Of a DNA stretch of 36,232 bases, positions 1 through 7,076 are shown piece by piece. This DNA comes from Dehalococcoidia bacterium. Lineage in GTDB: Bacteria; Chloroflexota; Dehalococcoidia; Lucifugimonadales; Lucifugimonadaceae. Location: contig JAPKBN010000020.1 in the NCBI GenBank assembly GCA_026421215.1, positions 1 to 36,232 on the forward strand, written 5' to 3'. Both the position numbers and the translations under genes were made by a program. Numbering within the stretch: the stretch's first letter is position 1; each line of letters opens with the position of its first letter. Below the pieces are notes generated by a model. That model was given only the letters and a program-made list of their open reading frames with translations. It did not search any database and was not told the origin of the DNA.

Positions 1-1058
1 CCGGATTTCATTACTCGGGCACCGAGCCGGATGGCTATCTCTCAAAGATCGAGACAATCGACTATCTACGGAACTACGCGAAACATTTCGGTGCTCCGGT
101 TCGGACGGGCATCGATATTGCAAATCTTGAGCGTGTGGACCACCAATATCTTCTGATTACCAGTTCCGGCGAGAGACTCAGGGCCAGTTGTGTTGTTGTT
201 GCCACAGGGGCGTTCGGAGTGCCAAAAATTCCCAACTACGCCACTTCCCTATCCGGCTCAATTAGCCAGATCCACTCGGCTGATTACAAGAACCCAGCGT
301 CGCTGGCGCAGGGTGGGGTGCTGGTTGTTGGCTCAGGTCAGTCTGGGGCACAAATTGCCGAAGAGCTGTATGAAGCTGGCAAGACGGTCTGGTTGTCGGT
401 CGGAAACGCCGGGAGACGCCCAAGACGATACCGTGGACGTGATTCATCATGGTGGAACTACACGATGGGCAGCTTTGACAAGACGATCGAAAATGTCGAG
501 TCGATTGACGACGCCCGATACGGGGCTTCATCCCACACGAGTGGAGCCAAAGGCGGACACGATATTTACCTGCGCGAGATGGCTAAGAACGGTGTGACTC
601 TGGTGGGTCCAGTGACTGGAGGGGATAGTTATTCACTATCGCTCAGAACCGACCTCGCCGAGATATTGAAAGGTGTGGACGAACATCCGGTGAATTGGAT
701 GCGCAACGTTGACGAATATGTGAAAAAAAATGGAATGCAGGTTCCGCCTGATGACACAGTCGCACCGCCCGATATTCAAGACTGGCCCAAAGGCGAAAGT
801 CCAGATTCGTTGAATCTTGTGGAAGCTGGGATAAAGACGATTGTCTGGTCGACCGGATTCAAGTACGACTTCGACTGGATCAAACTTCCCATAACTGGAG
901 ATCACAATTACCCGAATCAGCACCGAGGGGTTACTGATTACCCTGGTCTTTACTTCATGGGTTTGCAGTGGATGTACGGATCGAAGTCAGCTCAGTTCAT
1001 CGGGGTAGGCGAAGACGCTGAATATGTTGCAAGTCACGTGGCGGGGTTGTTTGCGTAG
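1..1058 (+). CDS. flavin-containing monooxygenase-like oxidoreductase, 5' end outside window
   Basis: The frame is open from the window edge (first full codon at base 3), so the true start lies upstream; the GTG at 135 is internal. What remains is the C-terminal two thirds of an FAD/NADPH-dependent oxidoreductase of the FMO/CzcO type. Visible marks are VVATGAFGVPKIP (end of the FAD Rossmann part), then LVVGSGQSGAQIAEEL, a second GxGxxG Rossmann motif for NAD(P)H, and IVWSTGFKYDFDWI, the late ATG-like motif of this superfamily. The segment SISQIHSADYKNP resembles the FMO/BVMO fingerprint region. Such enzymes oxygenate small organic substrates or act as simple flavin reductases; the substrate cannot be read from sequence. 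It ends at TAG 1058 and converges on the regulator gene at 1216. The family is clear; the specific function is unknown. Confidence 0.85.
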   Translation, partial: GFHYSGTEPDGYLSKIETIDYLRNYAKHFGAPVRTGIDIANLERVDHQYLLITSSGERLRASCVVVATGAFGVPKIPNYATSLSGSISQIHSADYKNPASLAQGGVLVVGSGQSGAQIAEELYEAGKTVWLSVGNAGRRPRRYRGRDSSWWNYTMGSFDKTIENVESIDDARYGASSHTSGAKGGHDIYLREMAKNGVTLVGPVTGGDSYSLSLRTDLAEILKGVDEHPVNWMRNVDEYVKKNGMQVPPDDTVAPPDIQDWPKGESPDSLNLVEAGIKTIVWSTGFKYDFDWIKLPITGDHNYPNQHRGVTDYPGLYFMGLQWMYGSKSAQFIGVGEDAEYVASHVAGLFA

Positions 1059-1170
1059 GTATTACCTCACTGGCAGTGATATTCGCTCAATGAACGATGC
1101 GGGGTCCAAACTTATCTGAACGTCACCGATCGCATCTGAGATCAGAACTTTGACTGACTGCACCCGCTCG

Positions 1171-1195
1171 CGTGTCGTGTAGCAAGTGCGACACG
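1171..1195. terminator. hairpin between convergent genes
   Basis: Perfect 7-bp inverted repeat CGTGTCG (1171-1177) and CGACACG (1189-1195) with an 11-nt loop, lying between the 3' ends of two convergent genes. No T-run follows on either strand, so intrinsic termination is only suggested by position and symmetry. Confidence 0.35.
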
Positions 1196-1215
1196 TGTAG
1201 AACTCTCGAGCGTAT

Positions 1216-2136
1216 TTACTTTGAAATCAGATCGTCGATCGAAAGCCCGAGAGCGTCGGCCAATCGGAGTAGGGCGGCCATAGTGACGTTCTGGCGGCCG
1301 CGTTCCACGGCGCCGATATATGTACGGTCGAGTCCGGCACCCGATGCTAGTTCGGCTTGATTCATACCCGCATCGAGGCGAGAGGCGCGTATCCGTCCAC
1401 CGATACGACTGAGGAGATCGGCAATTGAATCGGAACCCTCCACACCGACTGCCAGAGTGCGTGCGATAACAACGGCCTCGAAGGCATCGCTCGCGATTGC
1501 GTCAGCTCCCCAAAGGTCTGGAGTTGAATCGGATTCGAAAGACACTGCACGGCCACCAATCATTACTGTCGGTGGTGGGTCGATGGTTTTAAGGTTCTCC
1601 ACCGTCGTTCGGAGGGATCCAAGGCTTTCGCGCGAAGTGACCGACAGGACTACGAGATCCTGTTTACGTTCTCGGACAAAATCGGTCAGGTCTACGGCTG
1701 GAGTGTCAGCTCCCAGGAAGTCGACCTCCCATCCGGCTTGGCGTAGTAAGTCTGCGACCATCAATGCCCCAACTACGTGCTGATCTCCCTCGACTGAAGT
1801 CACCACAGCACGAAACCCTAGGTGCTGATCAGGGCGAAATTCACGCCTGAGACGCGCCATCTCCTGGATGGTGTACTGCGTGATCTGGTGCTCATAGGCG
1901 ACAGAAACTTCGCCCCGGTCCCACATCTCACCGACAAGAAGGATCGGGTGTCGCATCAAGTCGACATAGATTGTCTTCAGGTCCCAGTTCAGTGCCAGAG
2001 CGCGATCAATGGCGGCGCTTGCCGCCCGCTCATTTCCTGCCATGAGGGCCTCGGTGTATTCGTCGCGCAGACGATTCAGATCCTTGGGATCTGCGCGGGT
2101 TGTCGCCCTGCCAGCAGAGGTATTGAACTCGGCCAA
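1216..2136 (-). CDS. cobalamin-binding transcriptional regulator with C-terminal XRE HTH (CarH-like sensor, inverted architecture)
   Basis: 306 residues. Residues about 20-100 form a B12-binding helical cap with the W-x9-EH signature (W72, E82, H83) known from AdoCbl photoreceptors of the CarH/LitR type. Residues about 105-225 form the Rossmann B12-binding domain with D118-x-H120-x-x-G123, where the His is expected to be the lower cobalt ligand. Residues about 246-303 are a Cro/C1-type (XRE) helix-turn-helix (GRIRASRLDAGMNQAELA). CarH proteins carry a MerR-type HTH at the N terminus; here the DNA-binding domain is C-terminal and of another family. The residue after W72 is Asp, where Thermus CarH has His132. 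The start is TTG at 2136 with AGGAG six bases upstream. It is divergent from the small membrane-protein operon at 2426, whose promoter contains a strong inverted repeat. Inferred role: light- or cobalamin-controlled repressor of that operon and perhaps of itself. Confidence 0.85.
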   Translation of the reverse strand: MAEFNTSAGRATTRADPKDLNRLRDEYTEALMAGNERAASAAIDRALALNWDLKTIYVDLMRHPILLVGEMWDRGEVSVAYEHQITQYTIQEMARLRREFRPDQHLGFRAVVTSVEGDQHVVGALMVADLLRQAGWEVDFLGADTPAVDLTDFVRERKQDLVVLSVTSRESLGSLRTTVENLKTIDPPPTVMIGGRAVSFESDSTPDLWGADAIASDAFEAVVIARTLAVGVEGSDSIADLLSRIGGRIRASRLDAGMNQAELASGAGLDRTYIGAVERGRQNVTMAALLRLADALGLSIDDLISK

Positions 2137-2276
2137 CGGTCACTCCTAATTTGATGTTCTAGGGTTACTTGCGCAACTCTGTTGAGCATTGGCATTAATG
2201 ATGACTATATCCTACGTCAATTGAAGATAATGATCTATGGGGATTTTCCGTCTCCAAAGACATCCGGGATTCAATG

Positions 2277-2305
2277 TTGACAATACCCAACAGACGTTTG
2301 ATAAT
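2277..2305 (+). promoter_or_regulatory. strong sigma-70-type promoter of the small membrane-protein operon
   Basis: Perfect -35 TTGACA (2277-2282), a 17-nt spacer and -10 GATAAT (2300-2305). The predicted transcription start is near 2312, exactly where the inverted-repeat operator begins. It is the best-formed promoter seen in the window and reads toward the DUF378 gene. Confidence 0.75.
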
Positions 2306-2311
2306 GATGAG

Positions 2312-2368
2312 TATGTACAGCACTAATGGATAACAATTCCATATGTGCTGTACATAAACAGCACTAAT
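2312..2368. promoter_or_regulatory. operator: 12-bp perfect inverted repeat plus a third half-site
   Basis: TATGTACAGCAC (2312-2323) is repeated in perfect inverse as GTGCTGTACATA (2345-2356), with a 21-nt AT-rich spacer. A further copy of ACAGCACTAAT occurs at 2358-2368, in direct orientation to the copy at 2317-2327, 41 bp (about four helical turns) apart. The array starts at the predicted transcription start of the operon promoter, fitting repression by a multimeric protein. The divergent cobalamin/XRE regulator is the obvious candidate ligand; this is inference. Confidence 0.7.
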
Positions 2369-2425
2369 TAAAACCTAGCAAACACCTAAATGGGTACCGA
2401 GAACCCGGTACGGGAGAGAACTCAA

Positions 2426-2632
2426 ATGGAAGCAATTCAGATCTTGGCCATAGTTTTAGCTGCAGTTGGCGCGCTCAACTGGGGACTCGTCGGACTTTTC
2501 AAGTTTGACCTGGTGGCCGCAATTGCCGGCGGTAACCGTTTCGGCACCGTTAACGCCTTTTCACGGCTGGTTTACGTACTTGTCGCAATCGCTGGCGTAG
2601 TCGCCCTGACAGTTATTCCTGATCTCGTCTGA
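2426..2632 (+). CDS. DUF378 small membrane protein
   Basis: 68 residues, starting MEAIQILAIVLAAVGALNWG; matches DUF378 (YuzA-like), with the family's A-x-NWGLVG core in the first membrane segment and a second hydrophobic segment at the C terminus (YVLVAIAGVVALTVI). The start is placed at ATG 2426 because GGAGAG lies seven bases upstream; an upstream in-frame ATG at 2390 would add 12 polar residues and has no ribosome site. Function of DUF378 is unknown. It is the first gene of a three-gene set transcribed from the promoter at 2277-2305, with about 115 nt of leader holding the operator, and is probably controlled by the divergent cobalamin-binding regulator. The two transmembrane helices suggest an inner-membrane location. 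Confidence 0.85.
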   Translation: MEAIQILAIVLAAVGALNWGLVGLFKFDLVAAIAGGNRFGTVNAFSRLVYVLVAIAGVVALTVIPDLV

Positions 2633-2645
2633 CACGGGTCGATAG

Positions 2646-2695
2646 ACCTCGTCGCAGCATTCTGAGCCTCACCACTAAAGACGAGGTGAGGCTCA
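2646..2695 (+). other. intergenic RNA hairpin with a mutually exclusive alternative stem
   Basis: Between the DUF378 gene and the next small gene lies a perfect 11-bp stem, TGAGCCTCACC (2663-2673) with GGTGAGGCTCA (2685-2695), loop 11 nt. The segment GACGAGGT (2680-2687) can instead pair perfectly with ACCTCGTC (2646-2653); the two stems share bases 2685-2687 and cannot form fully together. No T-run follows, so it is not a standard terminator. It may stabilise the 3' end of the first message or tune expression of the downstream genes. Confidence 0.5.
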
Positions 2696-2720
2696 AACAC
2701 AGAAAGGAAGTTCAATAACC

Positions 2721-2936
2721 ATGGTTGAAGAACACGATCCTAATAAAGAAGCCAGAGTATTCCAGGGGTTTTCGATGTTCACCTGGCTATACATGGCTAG
2801 TGCGTTCCTATCCTTCGTTGTGTCCGTGGCTCTCTGGTTTCTTGGAGATGACGCGGAACTTGAAGCGATATTTGTTGGCCTCTGGGTCCCATCTATTCTG
2901 AGTCTCGGGGTGGCTCTTGAGGTGCTCAGAAAATGA
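2721..2936 (+). CDS. small two-helix membrane protein, unknown function
   Basis: 71 residues. A polar N-terminal arm (MVEEHDPNKEARVFQGFS) is followed by two hydrophobic segments, about residues 20-43 (MFTWLYMASAFLSFVVSVAL) and 49-68 (IFVGLWVPSILSLGVALEVL), with an acidic DDAELE turn. I recognise no family. AGGAAG sits 11 bases before ATG 2721. It is the second gene of the mini-operon driven from 2277, after the alternative-stem element, and its TGA overlaps the ATG of the next gene (ATGA), so the two are translationally coupled. A partnership with the following 49-residue protein is likely from this coupling. Confidence 0.65.
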   Translation: MVEEHDPNKEARVFQGFSMFTWLYMASAFLSFVVSVALWFLGDDAELEAIFVGLWVPSILSLGVALEVLRK

Positions 2937-3082
2937 ATCCACAGTTATTTATCGGAGTCATTTTTTTGATCGTTGTGCTTTTGATGTCTGGGGCGGCTTT
3001 TTCATACATCGAGCTTGAGCGCACGAGGCGTAAAGCAAGTGCAAGGCCGTCAAATTCCAGTGACCCGATGCCGGAATCCTGA
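2933..3082 (+). CDS. 49-residue single-helix membrane protein, unknown function
   Basis: The ATG overlaps the stop of the preceding gene (ATGA at 2933-2936). Residues about 4-24 are strongly hydrophobic (LFIGVIFLIVVLLMSGAAF), followed by a short basic helix (ELERTRRKASARP) and a Ser/Pro/acid tail. This is the layout of a one-pass inner-membrane protein with the positive side in the cytoplasm. No family is recognised. Translational coupling and lack of spacing make it the third member of the putative cobalamin/light-regulated operon. A hairpin follows 12 bases after the stop. Confidence 0.6.
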   Translation: MNPQLFIGVIFLIVVLLMSGAAFSYIELERTRRKASARPSNSSDPMPES

Positions 3083-3094
3083 TTAATCCACTTA

Positions 3095-3116
3095 CTCAGC
3101 GCTTCAAAGCGCTGAG
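3095..3116 (+). terminator. hairpin after the small membrane-protein operon
   Basis: CTCAGCGCTT and AAGCGCTGAG form a perfect 10-bp stem over 3095-3116 with a minimal loop, 12 nt after the last stop of the operon. No T-run follows, so termination is inferred from position; rho-dependent ending or 3'-end protection is possible. The next 190 bases up to 3310 hold nothing I can identify. Confidence 0.45.
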
Positions 3117-3310
3117 GAGCGTGTCACGTTCCCGGTCCGGTTGTAGGTCAACTTGTCCCTGTGCCCGGGGGCTCTACATAACGGGAGAATATGTAGACGC
3201 ACCAGCCCCGGCAATATCCGAGACCTAGTACCTCTCCGCAGTGTAGTTAGTTCTTATATTGGTAATCGATGGGACATTTCCGGGGCATCGTATACGAACG
3301 GCTGTGATCG

Positions 3311-4369
3311 CTATTCGGCCATCGAATCTTGCCACGTGATACCCCACACATCTGGGCGCCCGTTCATGAACATCCGGTCATGAGGCAGAGGCGTCGGAAG
3401 ATCCCAGATTCGGGCGGCGTTCCCGCCGAGAATCAGGTTGATCTCGTCCTGTGTTGTGAAGTCCTTGACCTGATCAATTCGGTGTAGAGAGGTGCCCCAC
3501 CAGTCCACCTGGTAGGGTGCCTCCATCTTCCACCTTGGCATGAAGGTCGCGTACGCCGGACCGTTGCGGTCCAACGGTCTGAGCATGTACTGGCGCGACC
3601 CGTAATCACCACCCCAAATCAGTTGTGTCACGCCGACATTGGGATCCTGCAATGCGATTTTGAAGTACTCGGCGGGCCAGCTTCCGGTTTCCAGGTAGAT
3701 GTTGTTCTTACCGCCGCGCCAGTTACCGCCCACGACCCTTAACACCTTTGGTAGTTCCAGGTCACCATCGTTATACGAGCCAACAGAGTGGCCAGCGTGG
3801 CAGACGACGATAGGCACGTCCGGGTATTCTTTAGCGATCCGTCCTAGAAGCTTCCAATGGTCCCACTCGTAGCCATTCGAAAACTCGTGATAGTCGATCG
3901 TGACACCATATCTACGAGCGAGATCCATAAACACTCGCCACTCGCTCAGGCGTTCCTCCAGCGTGTACACCTTGCGGGGATGCCAATCTCGCGGGACAAA
4001 CTCACCTATCCCGATGAAGTTGCCCGTCTCTAGCGCTTCTTCCACTTCCGCTGCACTGGCGCCGAGGTCCCACTCAGTTTCACCGCGTGCGACCTTGAGT
4101 TTTTGTGTCTGATCCAGGCAGAAGGCTCGGAATTTGTCCGGGTTGTTGGCCACCATCTGCGCATGGAAATCGTTGCTGGGTCCAAGCTGACTGGGCGATT
4201 TAATGAAGCATATGTCTATGCCGTAGCGGCCCATGTCGTACAGGCACATCTCCGAGTTGTCGAACACTTCGGACTCGCCCGGCCAATTTCGATTCTGGGT
4301 TGGGACGGGTTTGTACAGGGTGGAAATATGAGCGTGCGTCTCAACGATGAACCGTGCGGCGTATGCCAA
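3311..4369 (-). CDS. amidohydrolase_2 family metal-dependent hydrolase
   Basis: 352 residues. The N-terminal FIVETHAHIS carries the HxH metal-binding motif of the amidohydrolase superfamily; further likely ligands are the His in IDYHEF, the His pair in VVCHAGHSVG and the Asp in WGGDYGS, giving the usual order of a TIM-barrel amidohydrolase_2 enzyme. Members hydrolyse or decarboxylate ring and side-chain substrates (for example ACMSD-type decarboxylases); the substrate cannot be set here. The start is TTG at 4369, preceded at 8 nt by GGAGGA, and the frame closes just upstream, so TTG is well supported. No signal peptide is seen, so it is cytoplasmic. It stands alone between the small-protein operon and a tRNA gene. 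Confidence 0.85.
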   Translation of the reverse strand: MAYAARFIVETHAHISTLYKPVPTQNRNWPGESEVFDNSEMCLYDMGRYGIDICFIKSPSQLGPSNDFHAQMVANNPDKFRAFCLDQTQKLKVARGETEWDLGASAAEVEEALETGNFIGIGEFVPRDWHPRKVYTLEERLSEWRVFMDLARRYGVTIDYHEFSNGYEWDHWKLLGRIAKEYPDVPIVVCHAGHSVGSYNDGDLELPKVLRVVGGNWRGGKNNIYLETGSWPAEYFKIALQDPNVGVTQLIWGGDYGSRQYMLRPLDRNGPAYATFMPRWKMEAPYQVDWWGTSLHRIDQVKDFTTQDEINLILGGNAARIWDLPTPLPHDRMFMNGRPDVWGITWQDSMAE

Positions 4370-4449
4370 AGATGGGATCCTCCGTCATTTGCGAGGGGCG
4401 AGGGCTTCGGTACTTAGAGGCCGTTTCTGATTCCGGTTGCTATCAAAAC

Positions 4450-4536
4450 TGGTGCCGAGGGCGGGAGTCGAACCCGCACGGGCGTTATGCCCAACGGTGT
4501 TTGAGACCGTCGCGTCTACCATTCCGCCACCTCGGC
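4450..4536 (-). tRNA. tRNA-Leu (anticodon CAA)
   Basis: Complete class II tRNA of 87 nt including an encoded CCA (4450-4452). The acceptor stem pairs GCCGAGG with CCTCGGC; the D arm contains GGTAGACGCG; the anticodon stem-loop ACGGT-CTCAAAC-ACCGT gives anticodon CAA; a long variable arm (TGGGCATAACGCCC) marks tRNA-Leu; the T arm has GGTTCGACTCC. It reads UUG codons. Confidence 0.95.
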
Positions 4537-4632
4537 ATCTGGTGAATTTTGAATGGGAACCTGCCTATCGGTAGGCGCTTTCGGCAACCCAATTAAGGCG
4601 GTTTACACCAATTCTTACACCAGGAGGCGCTG

Positions 4633-4746
4633 ATGCTCACCGATCAGCCTCACAATGTTAACGCTCTGGAGGGACTTATCGTCCATCTATCTGAGCCGAT
4701 ATTTGTAAACCGCAATTCACACACCTTCGCTCTGATCGTCCGTTAA
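4633..4746 (+). CDS. possible 37-residue peptide
   Basis: ATG 4633 has a consensus AGGAGG five bases upstream and opens a 37-codon frame (MLTDQPHNVNALEGL...) ending in TAA 4746, just before the convergent acyltransferase gene. No family and no membrane segment are recognised. The perfect ribosome site is the only support; it could be chance. The rest of 4538-4761 holds a short GCCTA/TAGGC hairpin at 4563-4576 with no clear role. Confidence 0.25.
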   Translation: MLTDQPHNVNALEGLIVHLSEPIFVNRNSHTFALIVR

Positions 4747-4761
4747 TGGGCTGTTCTCGCG

Positions 4762-6138
4762 TCATACTTTCGGCGGTTCAGTCAGACCAATATCTCTGCG
4801 AAGAGCAGCATCTTGGAGCCGAGTGCGGGAACCGTTAAGGAGCTTGCCGACAAGCGTGTAGCGGATAAGGTAGCGATAAGAGATCAACATCACAGACGTT
4901 ACTGCGATAACAATCAACGTGAAATCGACAAGCGCGTTTATCGGCAAGTGGCTAACAATTCCCTGGCCGAGGAAGATGAACGGCAGGTGCATCAGGTACA
5001 TCCAGTAGGAGGCATCTGATATCCATCTCACTTTGAAACGCGGAGTTGAAAGATAGTGAAGGGCCAGGCCGATCAGTCCGAAGCTCATTGTCCAGGCGAA
5101 TGTAACTTGAAGTAGTGAGGACACGAGCCAGGCGTCACCAATTAAAATTCGGCCTACCGGGAATAACACCAAAGATGCGAACAGTAATTGACCTGCCCAA
5201 CCCGTTCCAACCCAGTCAATCAGCGCCTGACCATCCTTTTTGTGACGATCGTGGACTAGAGCGCCGAAGCCGAAGAAGCAGCCGTAGTATCCGAGAACAA
5301 TGAAGTCGGGCAGGAAACTTAAAGATGTGTCAGGGCCGAATACGTCCTCCACCATTAAGAGCTGAGGGAAAACGGACAGTAAAGGTAGCGTGACAATAGC
5401 CAGAGTGGCGACGAGAGATGGAACAGGTCGTGCCCTGTGTAATTTGATAGCGATCCACGTTACTAAGCTGGTTACGATCGAAAATCCGGCTACCAACCAG
5501 ATAAGAAACCAGAGAAACCACATATGCGCGAAGTCGATTTCATCTTCCCGTTTGTCCCCGGCAGAAGTGTTCTTCTTGGCTGGATTATCAGTGTCTAACC
5601 GTTTACCAGTGCCCTCACTAATGTGATCGAGGTTCTGGTCGTAGACGCCAATCGCTTCTTTAACTCGGACTTCGGTTTTATCAGCGGTACCCGCCTCGTA
5701 GATTACCCAACCAAGACCCCATCCGAACCATACAGCGGGAAGAACTGTGAACAGACCGATGAGCAGAGGCAAGCCAACACGGCGTAGTCGGTGACTTATC
5801 AGCGACCGTATACCCCGACCGCGCCAGAGCATGGTCGTGAAATAGCCGCTGAGAATAAAGAAAAGAGGCATCCGGAATCCATGAATAAATTCAAAGAGCC
5901 CGGAGAGCAATCCGCCACCTACATCCCCGTCCTGCCAGTAGGGAATAAATGGAATGGCTGCATGCAAGACGATGCCGAGTAACATCGCGAACCCGCGTAG
6001 GGCATCAAGATCATAGCGACGCGGGCGGATAGGTTCAGCAGAAGAATCTGAGATCAACTCGCCCATATTATTTATTAGGGGCGGAGGGGGACCATCCCGG
6101 ACAAGGTCATCGGGACGGAGAGTTGAACGATCAGTCAT
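4762..6138 (-). CDS. acyltransferase 3 family membrane protein (OpgC-like)
   Basis: 458 residues. After a polar N-terminal tail of about 40 residues comes RYDLDALRGFAMLLGIVLHA, the family signature with the R-x10-H pattern of acyltransferase_3/OpgC proteins, followed by about ten hydrophobic segments. FRMPLFFILSGYF is the second conserved block. A long charged loop (about residues 155-205) separates two membrane segments. These integral inner-membrane enzymes transfer acyl or succinyl groups to sugars, glucans or lipids. The start may be ATG 6138 or the adjacent GTG 6141; neither has a strong ribosome site. It lies upstream of, and on the opposite strand to, the possible 37-residue peptide and has no obvious partner. 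Confidence 0.85.
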   Translation of the reverse strand: MTDRSTLRPDDLVRDGPPPPLINNMGELISDSSAEPIRPRRYDLDALRGFAMLLGIVLHAAIPFIPYWQDGDVGGGLLSGLFEFIHGFRMPLFFILSGYFTTMLWRGRGIRSLISHRLRRVGLPLLIGLFTVLPAVWFGWGLGWVIYEAGTADKTEVRVKEAIGVYDQNLDHISEGTGKRLDTDNPAKKNTSAGDKREDEIDFAHMWFLWFLIWLVAGFSIVTSLVTWIAIKLHRARPVPSLVATLAIVTLPLLSVFPQLLMVEDVFGPDTSLSFLPDFIVLGYYGCFFGFGALVHDRHKKDGQALIDWVGTGWAGQLLFASLVLFPVGRILIGDAWLVSSLLQVTFAWTMSFGLIGLALHYLSTPRFKVRWISDASYWMYLMHLPFIFLGQGIVSHLPINALVDFTLIVIAVTSVMLISYRYLIRYTLVGKLLNGSRTRLQDAALRRDIGLTEPPKV

Positions 6139-6198
6139 CACCTGCTCAGCAGTTCATTTGGAATCGCATGTGACCAGATGGGTAAAAGATGTTGGGAT

Positions 6199-6786
6199 TC
6201 ACGATAACCGATTTTTGTAGACTACTCGTGTCCCACCAATGCGGTCGTAAATGCTGCGCCTCTGAGGGTCGATGGCGACATAGCGAATGCTAATAAGCCC
6301 TATGCCAAGGGAAATTAACCCACCGACTATGGGAATAAGGCCCAGCAGGCCCGGAAGTGTTCTGATAACAGATTCTCTATCACCTGGGGGACTTGTAACG
6401 CCGTCGATCTTCGTGACCCGGAGACCCACAGCGAGCTTTCCTGGCGACCCGCCCAACTTTGCGACCATAACCACCACTACCACCCAGTACAACGATAAGG
6501 CGAGCCCTGCCAGAAGCACTGAAGCCGAGAATGGCGCGATTATTACCACTCCAATCGCGGTATCTATAGCGGCGGCTCCGATACGGATGCCCAGCCCGCC
6601 ATATCTCGAATTATCAGCCGATACAGCCGGGTTAACTGCGGTTGGATCCAGGGTCGATCCCCTCAAATCGGGTTGGTCATCAAGTGGTTTCGGTTCACCT
6701 GACCAGTTTGCGCCGTCCCAGTATCGGACGGTTCCCTCAGGATCACCCTCCGCGTGGTAGTAGCCAGCTGGTGCTATGTCGGGCAT
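6199..6786 (-). CDS. DUF2510-RDD family membrane protein
   Basis: 195 residues with two domains. Residues 4-40 (APAGYYHAEGDPEGTVRYWD, then GANWS) form the DUF2510 motif PAGWYxDP...RYWDGxxW. From about residue 62 an RDD domain begins: YGGLGIRIGAAAIDTAIG with the conserved R and D, two further hydrophobic stretches, GGSPGKLAVGLRV (the conserved GxTxGK-like loop) and a C-terminal DRIGGTRVVYK. RDD proteins are small polytopic membrane proteins, some linked to Na+/H+ exchange or transport; function here is unknown. The DUF2510 plus RDD fusion is common in high-GC Gram-positives and Chloroflexota. It lies 57 nt upstream (in transcription sense) of the acyltransferase and may be co-transcribed with it. 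Confidence 0.85.
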   Translation of the reverse strand: MPDIAPAGYYHAEGDPEGTVRYWDGANWSGEPKPLDDQPDLRGSTLDPTAVNPAVSADNSRYGGLGIRIGAAAIDTAIGVVIIAPFSASVLLAGLALSLYWVVVVVMVAKLGGSPGKLAVGLRVTKIDGVTSPPGDRESVIRTLPGLLGLIPIVGGLISLGIGLISIRYVAIDPQRRSIYDRIGGTRVVYKNRLS

Positions 6787-6960
6787 TAACCATTCATTTC
6801 ACTTGGAGTTGGTTGCGTTTGTCACTATCTATATCAATCGTATCTCAGACCCTACGAAAACATAAGATTCAAGGGAGGATCAGGTTGCCGTTTTCGCATC
6901 CGTCAGTAGGCCGCGCATGTTTGGTCCCAGTGCGATAACCTTCGATCTTTCTTGACGAAC

Positions 6961-6977
6961 GGAAACGCCCCGTTTCC
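6961..6977. other. short perfect hairpin upstream of the 57-residue gene
   Basis: GGAAACG and CGTTTCC pair perfectly around CCC, followed on the plus strand by only TTT. It lies between divergent genes, so it is not at a gene end; it may be an operator or a weak terminator. Confidence 0.3.
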
Positions 6978-7013
6978 TTTCGGAGCGGCCGAAACTTCAC
7001 AATCGGCGCTACC

Positions 7014-7043
7014 TTGAGATGGTGAAACAATCCCACCGATAAA
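7014..7043 (+). promoter_or_regulatory. candidate promoter of the 57-residue gene
   Basis: -35 TTGAGA (7014-7019) and -10 GATAAA (7038-7043, 18-nt spacer; or CGATAA with 17). The predicted start near 7050 leaves a leader of about 27 nt that includes GAGAGAGG before ATG 7077. Confidence 0.4.
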
Positions 7044-7076
7044 GCGCCTGATGAAATTGAGTGAGAGAGGAATTCG

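Noticed and set aside
3153..3383. 76-codon plus-strand frame after the small-protein operon
   Set aside because: No ribosome site, overlaps the 3' end of the amidohydrolase and has a random-looking sequence.
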